A DNA stretch of 64,000 nt from Thermoanaerobacter pseudethanolicus ATCC 33223 (GTDB lineage: Bacteria; Bacillota; Thermoanaerobacteria; Thermoanaerobacterales; Thermoanaerobacteraceae), in contig NC_010321.1 of the NCBI RefSeq assembly GCF_000019085.1, positions 1,561,001-1,625,000 of the forward strand, read 5' to 3'. Positions within the stretch are counted from its first letter, which is position 1; every line of letters starts with the position of its first letter. Below the pieces are notes generated by a model. The model saw only the letters and a program-made list of their open reading frames with translations. It had not been told where the DNA came from and did no database searches. Of this stretch, positions 26,086-34,094 are shown in pieces. The position numbers and the translations under genes were made by a program.

Positions 26086-26805
26086 TTAATTTTTTATTTC
26101 GGGAATGACACCTAATACAGGTAAGTCCAAGTATTTCTTTATATCTTCTGGGCTTTTTATAGTTCTATCCATATATTCCAATAAAAATACAATAAAGACG
26201 CTTATCATAAAGCCTAAAATAGCAGCTACCGCAATATTCAAACTTGTTTTAGGACTAATTTTAGAGGTTGGTGGAATAGCTTTATCAATTACTTGCACAT
26301 TATCAATGTTCATTATTTTTACAATGTTTTCCACAAATGAATCCGCAATCGCATTTGCTATTTCTGCTGCTTTACGAGGGTCACTATTTTTTACGCTTAT
26401 CTCAATAATCTCTGTGTTACCTTTAGCTGCTACATCTACACTATTTTTTAATTGGTCAACAGTTAGAGGTAGTCTCAGTCTCTCAATTACTGGCTGCAAA
26501 ACCCTCCTGCTTTTAACAAATTCACTATAAGTGGCAGCTAGCATCCTACTAGTTTGTATATCTTGAACTTGTATCTGACTATTGTTAAGCGCGGAACTTT
26601 GTGTTCTGCTGACTATCAAAGAAGTACTCGCTTTATACACAGGAGTAGCAATGAAATATGAAAATATCCCACTAATTATCGTAGCTAAAAGGGTAATAAT
26701 TACTATCATTTTTGTCCTTTTTCTTATAATCAGGAAAATTTCTCGCAAATCAATTTCCTCTTCTGCTATTTTTAAACCCCCTTTTATCCTTTCCTTTGTA
26801 TACAA
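26086..26805 (-). CDS. cpsC: CpsC/YveK-type chain-length and kinase-activator protein
   Basis: The protein has the Wzz domain: EEEIDLREIFLIIRKR at the start, two membrane segments (about residues 34-54 and 195-217) and an extracytoplasmic helical domain between. It sets glycan length and activates CpsD. The outer frame starts at TTG 26805, but the only good ribosome binding site, AAGGGGG, points seven bases on to an ATA codon at 26767-26769, giving (M)AEEEIDLREIF, the usual family start. The true start is therefore uncertain by 12 residues. It follows galU by 42 bases. Confidence 0.92.
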   Translation of the reverse strand: MYTKERIKGGLKIAEEEIDLREIFLIIRKRTKMIVIITLLATIISGIFSYFIATPVYKASTSLIVSRTQSSALNNSQIQVQDIQTSRMLAATYSEFVKSRRVLQPVIERLRLPLTVDQLKNSVDVAAKGNTEIIEISVKNSDPRKAAEIANAIADSFVENIVKIMNIDNVQVIDKAIPPTSKISPKTSLNIAVAAILGFMISVFIVFLLEYMDRTIKSPEDIKKYLDLPVLGVIPEIKN

Positions 26806-26847
26806 TTTGCTATAAAAGCAAAATTCAGTTCTTTTTAAATTTTTTTG

Positions 26848-27756
26848 CTATTTTACTTTTGTAACCGCAGCCTCCTTTTCGATAGCTGTTAAATTGTCAA
26901 CAAGTTCTAATAAATACCTCTTAAAAGGTTCACTTAAGTCCTCTCTTTTTAGAGCATACTCAACAGTTGCCATAAGGTAACCTAATTTATCTCCCACATC
27001 ATATCTCTTGCCAATAAAATTATAGGCGTAAATTGCTTCATAATTTAAGAGAGTTTTTAAAGCATCTGTAAGCTGTATTTCACCTCCTGCTCCTGGTGGC
27101 GTGTTTTCCAATATTTCAAATATTCTTGGTGTAATTATATATCTTCCCAAAATAGCGATGTTAGAAGGCGCCTTTTCTTTTTTAGGCTTTTCCACAAGGT
27201 CTTTGACTTTGTATAATCTATCCTCAATAATAGCAGCGTCAACTATTCCATATTTATCTACATCCTCATACGGCACCTCTTGTACCCCAATAATAGAACA
27301 GTTGTACCTTTCGTATTGGTCAATCATCTGCTTTAAAACCGGCACTTCTGAATCTACTATGTCATCTCCTAAAAGTACTGCAAAAGGCTCATTTCCTACA
27401 AAAGATTTAGCACAGTAAATAGCATGTCCCAACCCTTTAGGTTCCTTTTGCCTTATATAGTGAATGTTCACCATATTGCTAATATCCTCTACAAGGTTAA
27501 GTAAACTTTCCTTGTTTTTCTTTTTTAACTCCAGCTCCAACTCCACAGATTTATCAAAATGGTCTTCTATTGCTCTTTTATTTCTGCCAGTTATTATAAG
27601 GATATCCTCAATTCCCGATTGAATCGCCTCTTCGACTATATATTGAATAGTGGGTTTGTCCACAATTGGAAGCATTTCTTTAGGCTGAGCCTTGGTAGCA
27701 GGCAAAAACCTCGTACCAAGGCCTGCAGCCGGAATTATCGCCTTTCTTATTTTCAC
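26848..27756 (-). CDS. galU: UTP--glucose-1-phosphate uridylyltransferase
   Basis: GalU makes UDP-glucose for envelope glycans. It opens with the nucleotide-binding motif [20 protein letters not shown] (residues 10-29) and contains [23 protein letters not shown] and [13 protein letters not shown]. The 302 residues match the family. It is cotranscribed between the phosphohexomutase and cpsC, so the operon makes activated sugar plus chain-length control. Confidence 0.96.
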   Translation of the reverse strand: MKIRKAIIPAAGLGTRFLPATKAQPKEMLPIVDKPTIQYIVEEAIQSGIEDILIITGRNKRAIEDHFDKSVELELELKKKNKESLLNLVEDISNMVNIHYIRQKEPKGLGHAIYCAKSFVGNEPFAVLLGDDIVDSEVPVLKQMIDQYERYNCSIIGVQEVPYEDVDKYGIVDAAIIEDRLYKVKDLVEKPKKEKAPSNIAILGRYIITPRIFEILENTPPGAGGEIQLTDALKTLLNYEAIYAYNFIGKRYDVGDKLGYLMATVEYALKREDLSEPFKRYLLELVDNLTAIEKEAAVTKVK

Positions 27757-27786
27757 TGTTTTTTCCTCCCATGCAAGTTTTACAGC

Positions 27787-29154
27787 TTATTTAAACTCTA
27801 CGCTAAATTTAGCTAAAGCTTCTGAAAGCTCTTTTTTAATCGCTTCAAGTTTTTCTTCTGTCTTTGCCTCACATCTCACAATAAGCTCTGGTCCTGTGTT
27901 AGAAGCTCTAACCAGTCCCCATCCTCCATCAAACAACACTCTTGCACCATCAACATCTATAATGTTGTATCCTTTTTCTTTAAAGTATTCAGTTACACCT
28001 TTTACCACATCAAATTTTTTCTCATCGTCACATTCTAACCTTATTTCAGGTGTTGCAGGATATTTAGGAACATCAGCTAAAAGCTCAGACAAAGATTTAT
28101 CTGTATTAGAAAGTATTCGTAAAAGCCTTGCAGCAGCGTATGCCGCATCATCAAACCCATAGTACTCATCTGCAAAAAACATATGACCAGACATTTCTCC
28201 TGTAAACACAGCACCTAATTCTTTCATTTTTGCTTTTATGAGGGAATGCCCTGTTTTGAAGAAGATAGGTTTGCCTCCCAATCTCTCAATTTCTTCTACT
28301 AATGCCTGAGAACATTTCACTTCTACAATGGCATCAGCGCCGGGATGTTTTTTCATTATTTCTCTCCAATAAAGAATCATCAACATATCTCCCCAAATTA
28401 CATTGCCTTTATCATCTACGACGCCGATTCTATCACCGTCACCGTCAAAAGCTATACCCAAATCTGCGTTTACCCTCTTTACTTCTTCAATTAAATCTTT
28501 TAAATTTTCTTCTTTTACTGGATCTGGAAAATGGTTTGGAAATGTAGGATCAGATTCACAATAGAGAGGATATACTTCACAACCTAAATTGTATATCACA
28601 TCAGGATAAAAATATGAACCTGTGCCATTCCCACAATCGACAACAACTTTAAGCTTTCTGTCGCCTAATTTAACCTTTTCTTTTATCATATTAATATACG
28701 AATTAATTGGATAAGCATACTTCACATTTCCTGTACCTTCTTCAAATTCGCCTTTTTCTGCTATATAGTAAAGTTTTTTAAGTTCATCGCCATAAATTGT
28801 AGAAGGTCCTACCATAACTTTGAAACCATTAAATTGTGGCGGATTGTGGCTTGCAGTAATCATCATCCCTGCTTGATAATTGTACAGGACATTAGAATAG
28901 TAAAAAGCTGGAGTCGTCAAAACCCCTACATCTAATACATCACAGCCTGTAGAAGTAAGTCCTTTAATCAAAGCATCTCGTATAGGTCTTGATGATAATC
29001 TATTATCTCTGCCTACCAGCACATCCTTAATTCCTTTTTGTCTCACATATGTACCAAAGGCCTTCCCTATAAGCTCAGCACTTTCAACAGTCAAATCATC
29101 TTCCCATACGCCTCTAATATCATACATCCTAAACATATTTTCATTCAACTTCAT
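27787..29154 (-). CDS. Phosphomannomutase / phosphoglucomutase
   Basis: This alpha-D-phosphohexomutase interconverts sugar 1- and 6-phosphates, feeding galU with glucose-1-phosphate. The phosphoserine loop TASHNPPQFNGFKV is near residue 105, the metal loop DGDGDRIG near 240 and the sugar loop GEMSGHMFF near 320. RASNTGPELIVRCEA lies near the end. AGGAGGTTGAGACAA precedes ATG at 29154; the TTG inside (29163) is not a credible start. Confidence 0.94.
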   Translation of the reverse strand: MKLNENMFRMYDIRGVWEDDLTVESAELIGKAFGTYVRQKGIKDVLVGRDNRLSSRPIRDALIKGLTSTGCDVLDVGVLTTPAFYYSNVLYNYQAGMMITASHNPPQFNGFKVMVGPSTIYGDELKKLYYIAEKGEFEEGTGNVKYAYPINSYINMIKEKVKLGDRKLKVVVDCGNGTGSYFYPDVIYNLGCEVYPLYCESDPTFPNHFPDPVKEENLKDLIEEVKRVNADLGIAFDGDGDRIGVVDDKGNVIWGDMLMILYWREIMKKHPGADAIVEVKCSQALVEEIERLGGKPIFFKTGHSLIKAKMKELGAVFTGEMSGHMFFADEYYGFDDAAYAAARLLRILSNTDKSLSELLADVPKYPATPEIRLECDDEKKFDVVKGVTEYFKEKGYNIIDVDGARVLFDGGWGLVRASNTGPELIVRCEAKTEEKLEAIKKELSEALAKFSVEFK

Positions 29155-29262
29155 TTGTCTCAACCTCCTTTTTTATGCCATACAATTTAATTATATAGAT
29201 AATACTGAAAATCCTCAATACACAATCTTCACAAAATTGTTTCTTGACTTTATGCAAATATG

Positions 29263-29802
29263 TCAACAAGCATAAACCAGACTCCTTTGCTGCTCAGATA
29301 CATTTTCCATCACTTCAATAGCTAAATCTACACTTTTTAGCTCACCTGCTATACTAAATATAACTTTTGCCCTCTTTTTTCTTTTGTCTATTTTCTTAAT
29401 AAGCCCTTCATACCCTTTTAATGGTCCTTCAATTATCTTTACTCTTTCTCCTTCCATTATACCTTTCGACAAATCTATTAAATCAGAATTTTTAGTAAGA
29501 GATAAAATTATTTTCATCTCCTCTTCTTTTACAAAAGCAGGCCTTTTTCCTTCTTTCAGAAAAATACCTCTTTTTAAAACTTCAGATATTTTATAATATA
29601 AATCATCACTCATCTCGGCATTTACAAAAACATATCCAGGAAATAAAAGTTTAATTTTTTCCACTGGTTGTCCTTTTACTCTCTCTATAATTTTTCTTTT
29701 CGGAATAAGCAATTTCACTTCCTCTTTAAAGCAATTCTCAATAATATCTCTAACTTTGTTCTCATAACCACTTCGAGTAAAAATAACATACCATTTTTTC
29801 AT
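29263..29802 (-). CDS. loaP: LoaP-type NusG paralogue (processive antitermination factor)
   Basis: The protein has the NGN domain (KKWYVIFTRSGYENKVRD at the start, LLFPGYVFVNAEM near residue 60) and a KOW domain with GERVKIIEGPLKGYEGLIKK. As a NusG paralogue leading an exopolysaccharide operon it fits LoaP, which promotes read-through of long polysaccharide operons. Start is ATG 29802 after GGGGTG. It is the first gene of loaP-mutase-galU-cpsC-cpsD-cpsB; no glycosyltransferases follow. Confidence 0.87.
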   Translation of the reverse strand: MKKWYVIFTRSGYENKVRDIIENCFKEEVKLLIPKRKIIERVKGQPVEKIKLLFPGYVFVNAEMSDDLYYKISEVLKRGIFLKEGKRPAFVKEEEMKIILSLTKNSDLIDLSKGIMEGERVKIIEGPLKGYEGLIKKIDKRKKRAKVIFSIAGELKSVDLAIEVMENVSEQQRSLVYAC

Positions 29803-29858
29803 TTTTCTACACCCCATTTTATAATTTTATCTCTTATTCTTACAAAATTCAACATATA
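29803..29858 (-). repeat. Promoter/leader segment of loaP, repeated upstream of the DUF1998 fragment
   Basis: The minus strand reads TATGTTGAATTTTGTAAGAA then TAAGAGATAAAATTAT; TTGAAT and TAAAAT with a 17-base spacer could be a promoter. Nearly the same sequence (one mismatch in about 36 bases) lies at 60216-60252, and the bases down to the start codon remain similar (TGGGGTGTAGAAAAATG against TGGGATAACTGTAGAAATG). Confidence 0.7.
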
Positions 29859-29904
29859 ATTCCTAATTATGATATAAATAAGTATGCAAATGGAAACTTG
29901 AAAA

Positions 29905-30054
29905 ACTCGACCATTGTGCTATATTATAATTATTCGAAACAAATTAACGTTTAAAGGGGGACTTTTTATGCAAATAGAACACAAAAGATAAAAGACATAA
30001 AACTAAAGGGCGGGCATTCAGAAAAATACCCACCCCAACTCTTGACAAAGAGCC
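29905..30054 (+). mobile_element. Probable ISL3-type insertion sequence remnant (internally deleted)
   Basis: At the right edge the minus strand reads GGCTCTTTGTCAAGAGTTGG, which resembles the terminal repeat of ISL3-family elements. On the plus strand AAAGGGGG is followed by ATG and a seven-codon frame (29968-29991) that would be the truncated transposase start. A GGGCGGG / TACCCACCC hairpin (30008-30035) follows. The left terminus is not clear. I see no other gene in 29859-30084. Confidence 0.5.
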
Positions 30055-30069
30055 TTTAAAAAATTTTTT

Positions 30070-30099
30070 ATAAAATAAAAAGGCTTAAGAGTTAAGCCT
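30070..30099 (-). terminator. Terminator of pdxS-pdxT
   Basis: AGGCTTAA / TTAAGCCT stem (30081-30099), followed on the minus strand by TTTTTATTTTAT; the pdxT stop codon lies within the stem. Confidence 0.88.
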
Positions 30100-30654
30100 C
30101 AAGAAATATTTATAAAAACTCAAATCATCAGTAAGTTCGGGATGAAAAGAGGTAGCAAGCAAATTATCTTGCTGTGCTGCCACAATTTTACCTTGGTGCT
30201 TCGCAAGTATCCTGACACCATTCCCTACATTTTCTATATACGGAGCCCTTATAAAAACCGCCTCTATCTCATTATTGGAAACTGCTGGTATTATAAGCTT
30301 TGTTTTAAAGCTGTCAAGTTGACTGCCATATGCATTTCTTTTAACTGAAATATCCATTATTCCAAGGTGCACTTTGTCATCATTAACTATATATTTTGCC
30401 ATAAGTATCATGCCAGCACAAGTGCCCCATATGGGAATTTTCCTCTCATTCAGCTTTAAAATAGCATCTTTGAGTCCAAAATCTACAATCATTTTCCCTA
30501 TTGCAGTGCTTTCGCCACCCGGTATAATCAATGCATCTAAGCTTAGCAGAGTATTTTTGTCTTTTGCCAAAACAGCTTCTACACCATCTATAAGCTTTAA
30601 TTTTTCAATATGTTCTCTAACAGAGCCCTGAATTGCCAATACTCCAACGCGCAA
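30085..30654 (-). CDS. pdxT: Pyridoxal 5'-phosphate synthase glutaminase subunit
   Basis: PdxT releases ammonia from glutamine and passes it to PdxS. The class I glutaminase nucleophile is in WGTCAGMILMAK, the glycine strip GGESTAIGKM lies before it and the His-Glu pair in SFHPELTDD near the end. I place the start at TTG 30654, after AAGGGGATGG, giving MRVGVLAIQGSVREH as in the family. The longer in-frame start at 30693 lies within pdxS. pdxS ends two bases before this start. Confidence 0.95.
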   Translation of the reverse strand: MRVGVLAIQGSVREHIEKLKLIDGVEAVLAKDKNTLLSLDALIIPGGESTAIGKMIVDFGLKDAILKLNERKIPIWGTCAGMILMAKYIVNDDKVHLGIMDISVKRNAYGSQLDSFKTKLIIPAVSNNEIEAVFIRAPYIENVGNGVRILAKHQGKIVAAQQDNLLATSFHPELTDDLSFYKYFLRLNS

Positions 30655-30655
30655 A

Positions 30656-31534
30656 CTACCATCCCCTTGAAGCATATAGATCTTTTTCATCAAGTTTTCT
30701 TATATCAATACTCTGCATGGCTTCTCCCAATCCTTCTGAAACTTCTGCCAATATTTCTGGTTTGTCGTAATAGGTTACAGCTTTTACTATAGCCTCTGCC
30801 ATTTTTTCAGGATTTTGTGACTTAAATATTCCAGAACCAACAAAAACACCATCTGCACCAAGCTGCATCATTAAAGCCGCATCCGCTGGTGTCGCAATCC
30901 CTCCTGCCGCAAAATTTACAACCGGAAGTCTCCCATGTTGTGCAACATATTTTACAAGTTCATATGGCGCTTGAAGTTCTTTAGCAGCAGCCATAAGTTC
31001 GTCTTCTCTTAAAGTAGTAAGCCTTTTTATTTCGGCATTTATTATCCTCATATGCCTTACTGCTTCTACTACATTTCCTGTACCTGCTTCTCCTTTTGTC
31101 CTTATCATAGAAGCACCTTCCCCTATACGCCTTAGTGCTTCTCCAAGGTTTCGTGCCCCGCACACAAAAGGTATCTTAAATGCCCACTTATCTATATGGT
31201 ACATCTCGTCTGCAGGGGTTAAAACTTCGCTCTCATCAATAAAATCTATCCCAAGTGCCTCTAAAATCTGTGCTTCCACAAAATGCCCAATTCTAACTTT
31301 TGCCATAACAGGGATTGATACTGCTGCCTTTATCTCCTTTATTATTTTAGGATCTGACATTCTTGCGACTCCGCCTCTTGCCCTAATATCAGCTGGAACT
31401 CTCTCTAAAGCCATAACTGCAACAGCCCCTGCCTTTTCAGCAATAACCGCCTGTTCTGGTGTTGTCACATCCATTATGACTCCACCCTTTAGCATTTGCG
31501 CAAGGTTTTTATTAAGCTCATATCTTTCATTCAT
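30656..31534 (-). CDS. pdxS: Pyridoxal 5'-phosphate synthase lyase subunit
   Basis: PdxS condenses ribose 5-phosphate, glyceraldehyde 3-phosphate and ammonia into PLP. It is one of the most conserved bacterial proteins, and the sequence shows [50 protein letters not shown] and [20 protein letters not shown]. The 292 residues are standard. AAGGAGG lies nine bases before ATG. It is the first gene of the two-gene operon. Confidence 0.98.
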   Translation of the reverse strand: MNERYELNKNLAQMLKGGVIMDVTTPEQAVIAEKAGAVAVMALERVPADIRARGGVARMSDPKIIKEIKAAVSIPVMAKVRIGHFVEAQILEALGIDFIDESEVLTPADEMYHIDKWAFKIPFVCGARNLGEALRRIGEGASMIRTKGEAGTGNVVEAVRHMRIINAEIKRLTTLREDELMAAAKELQAPYELVKYVAQHGRLPVVNFAAGGIATPADAALMMQLGADGVFVGSGIFKSQNPEKMAEAIVKAVTYYDKPEILAEVSEGLGEAMQSIDIRKLDEKDLYASRGW

Positions 31535-31632
31535 TGTTCTATTCCTCCTTACAATTGTATTGTCATTTTATATATCTTAATATCAATTGTACCTATTAAA
31601 TCGAAACAAATCAATCAGAACATTATAGATAC

Positions 31633-31656
31633 AAAAAAAGAATGCATAACGCATTC
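31633..31656 (-). terminator. Terminator after the metallo-hydrolase pseudogene
   Basis: GAATGCGTTATGCATTC followed by TTTTTTT on the minus strand. Confidence 0.85.
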
Positions 31657-31867
31657 TAATCCAAAAGTTCTCTATACAATTTCATTAAACTTTCATTTAT
31701 ATTGTTTATCTCACTTACATCAAAAATAAATTCTTGATAGTTTAACTCGTCTTCAACTTCTCCCCCCTGAAACATACGCAATCTACAAGAAATTTAGTTT
31801 TTTCCGTCTCAACTAAATAGCATGAGCCTGTAACTTCTTTAGTAGCTCCCAAAAAACTTATTTTCAC
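31656..31867 (-). pseudogene. Truncated, frameshifted beta-CASP metallo-hydrolase
   Basis: A GTG at 31867 follows AAAGGAGACG. The first frame reads MKISFLGATKEVTGSCYLVE and TEKTKFLVDC. A one-base loss (TGCGTATG where TGCGGTATG is expected) moves the rest to another frame, MFQGGEVEDELNYQEF and IFDVSEINNI. The reading then joins abruptly to a short C-terminal tail (NESLMKLYRELLD). The start matches RNA-processing beta-CASP metallo-beta-lactamase proteins of about 530 residues, so more than 85 percent is deleted. Both ribosome binding site and terminator survive. Confidence 0.8.
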
Positions 31868-31886
31868 AATAACGTCTCCTTTCATA

Positions 31887-32327
31887 TTAGGAATAATAAT
31901 TTTCTTCGATCCATTTATTTATATAATGTATATATCTAACAAAATCATCCAAATGGTTCTTTAATATGTCAACAATTACCTTCTCGTCAATTTTCATATA
32001 ATCATGTACAAGTATATTTCTAAAAGAAACCATGTTAGAAATATTTTTGGCAAAATTTTCTGGCAAAATGTTTGCTTTACCTAATAATAAAACCGTTTCT
32101 CTATAGGTATCGGGTTTTTCTAAACCAAGAGAAGAAATAATTATATTGGCTATATCAATAACACATTCTATAGATATTTGAATTCCTCTTTCTATTCCCC
32201 AATATTTGAGCATATCCTCTTTTATATTTTCTTTATTTACTTCTTGCGATACTTTTTTTAACAATATTAAATTTTTTTGTAACTCTTTTATTTTAGAATT
32301 TATTGTTTCTATTATACTTTTAGTCAC
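31887..32327 (-). CDS. hepT: HEPN-domain toxin HepT (DUF86)
   Basis: HepT is a HEPN ribonuclease of type VII toxin-antitoxin modules. The catalytic R-x4-H-x-Y motif is intact as RNILVHDY at residues 103-110. The protein is all helical, with the usual YWGIERGIQISIECVIDIAN segment. The GTG start at 32327 overlaps the end of the antitoxin gene (AGTGACTAA), so they are translationally coupled. It lies just left of the Wadjet operon. Confidence 0.9.
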   Translation of the reverse strand: MTKSIIETINSKIKELQKNLILLKKVSQEVNKENIKEDMLKYWGIERGIQISIECVIDIANIIISSLGLEKPDTYRETVLLLGKANILPENFAKNISNMVSFRNILVHDYMKIDEKVIVDILKNHLDDFVRYIHYINKWIEENYYS

Positions 32328-32760
32328 TATTATCACCTACAACACTTTTTACCCATTCTTTAATAACATCCATCTGCACTTTTCTAAAATATTCCATGTC
32401 CATATATTCTCTTAGAGTTTTAACCTCAAATTCCACCTTTACATCTTCATTTTCTTCAAAAATAAGTTTGCCGTGCTTTATTACTTGATGCTTAAGCACT
32501 GGATTTGCAGAATTTAATATTACCAAATCTATATCATCTCGTTTAAATATTGAAACCAAATCGCCAATTAAAGCAAGTTTGTCCATAGGATCATATCCAT
32601 TCCCTAAAAGTACCGCAATATCAAGATCACTATTTTTTGTATTAGTGCCTTTACTATATGAGCCAAAAACATATATCAACTTTATGTCATATTTACCCTT
32701 TAAATATTGCAAATTTCTCTTAAATATTTCTTCCACTTCTTTTAAATCTCTCTGAACCAC
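32320..32760 (-). CDS. mntA: MNT-type nucleotidyltransferase antitoxin MntA
   Basis: MntA neutralises HepT by adenylylating the tyrosine in its R-x4-H-x-Y motif. The nucleotidyltransferase signature G-S-x10-D-x-D is intact: VFGSYSKGTNTKNSDLDIAV at about residues 31-50. The start is GTG; I favour 32760, eight bases after GAGG, over 32769, which overlaps the ribosome binding site. It precedes hepT in the same transcript. Confidence 0.9.
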   Translation of the reverse strand: MVQRDLKEVEEIFKRNLQYLKGKYDIKLIYVFGSYSKGTNTKNSDLDIAVLLGNGYDPMDKLALIGDLVSIFKRDDIDLVILNSANPVLKHQVIKHGKLIFEENEDVKVEFEVKTLREYMDMEYFRKVQMDVIKEWVKSVVGDNSD

Positions 32761-32798
32761 TACAGACACCTCTTTAAGAAGGCATTATTACCTTAATT

Positions 32799-34094
32799 TT
32801 ACCACTCCCCCTTACCTTCTTCAATCAATTTTATATCATTTATAATATCATCTATTATAAGCTCCTGATACCCTGCTTTTTTTATTATTTTCATCTCTTT
32901 TGCCACATCAAAAAGTAAAGGTGATTCAATCTTATTTAGCTTACTAAGCCTTACATCATTTATGACTTCATTTGAAAGAGATTTTAAATAATCTTCTACA
33001 CCGTACCTTAAAAAGTGAAACTTGTCTTTATACCTTTTGTACAATCTATCTGCTATCATAAGCCCCTCTGGGTCAAAATCTCCTGAGTAATATATCTCTG
33101 TCCCTTCTTTATAAAGCATGTCCAAGAGCAGGAGAGAAGAAAGTTTTGGCTGGCCATATGTGCATACAAGAGGAAATACTTTGCTTGTGGCATCTATTAA
33201 AGATGTAAAAACTGAAGGATTCTCTACAACATACACTTTCTTAGAAGGGCTTATGACCCTCTCAATTTTACTCAAATTTAAAAGAGGAACTTGCAAGACT
33301 TGATTGCTTTCATAAGCAGCCTTAAATACTTGATTTTCCGTATCGCCCTCATATGCCAAAAGTCCTGAGAGTGTGACATAATTGGATATTTCATCTATCA
33401 AAATGCCAACGTTGTAATAAAGTTCTGATATTTCTTCACTTCCTTTTACTTCATTCAGCCCCATTAAAGTGCATAAAGCGTTTATAAACATACTTCCAGC
33501 TTCTGTATTTGAATCAAAATAGTGAGGATTACGTGCAATCTGGGAAGAAAACACCGGCAGTCTTTTCTTTTCCCCTTTATAAACAGGCAAATTATTTATA
33601 GCATCACATACATACATTATATCTTTTTTTAGCCCATTTCTATCATTTAAATACCTCTGATTTACTGTCCTTACCCCTACAGCGGTTCCCTCATACAAAC
33701 TTTTTAGCCAATCAATGCACTTACATTCCTGGTATTTAGAGAAGAGCTCTTTAAAGAACTCTTCTCTTTCTTTTGCCAATATTTCCATATCCTCTTTTTT
33801 GCTGGTGAGTTTTTCGCCAAAATAGTATTCCAGTATGTCTTTTAGCGTATACTCCTCAAATCGCGTATTTTTTAGCGACTCTTCAAACTTTGCCACATCA
33901 ATGGATGCAGATTTTTTTGTCCTATAGTCTTTTTTAAAATGGTTTGTAAGTACTTCTTTTTCATCTTCCGTAAGATTATCAAGCTTTACAACGCCTCCAA
34001 GACGTCCTAAACTTCTGTACTTTTCCCTTATACCTTTAAAAATCCTCTTGTATCCCTTTTTTTCTTTAAAATATTTAAGTTCTTCTTTATTCAT
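32799..34094 (-). CDS. jetD: Wadjet type II JetD (DUF3323-DUF2399, TIGR02679)
   Basis: JetD is the Toprim-like nuclease subunit that cleaves plasmid DNA in Wadjet systems. The C-terminal DUF2399 domain shows VYVVENPSVFTSLIDATSK and the acidic Toprim-like site YYSGDFDPEGLMIADRLY near residue 338. The N-terminal half contains the TIGR02679-like LGGVVKLDNLTEDEKEVL segment. At 431 residues it is of typical length. Its ATG overlaps the jetC stop (ATGAATAA). It is the last gene of the operon. Confidence 0.92.
   Translation of the reverse strand: MNKEELKYFKEKKGYKRIFKGIREKYRSLGRLGGVVKLDNLTEDEKEVLTNHFKKDYRTKKSASIDVAKFEESLKNTRFEEYTLKDILEYYFGEKLTSKKEDMEILAKEREEFFKELFSKYQECKCIDWLKSLYEGTAVGVRTVNQRYLNDRNGLKKDIMYVCDAINNLPVYKGEKKRLPVFSSQIARNPHYFDSNTEAGSMFINALCTLMGLNEVKGSEEISELYYNVGILIDEISNYVTLSGLLAYEGDTENQVFKAAYESNQVLQVPLLNLSKIERVISPSKKVYVVENPSVFTSLIDATSKVFPLVCTYGQPKLSSLLLLDMLYKEGTEIYYSGDFDPEGLMIADRLYKRYKDKFHFLRYGVEDYLKSLSNEVINDVRLSKLNKIESPLLFDVAKEMKIIKKAGYQELIIDDIINDIKLIEEGKGEW

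Noticed and set aside
29968-29991. Seven-codon leader peptide with strong ribosome binding site on the plus strand
   Set aside because: There is no downstream plus-strand gene it could regulate; it is better explained as a cut-down transposase start.
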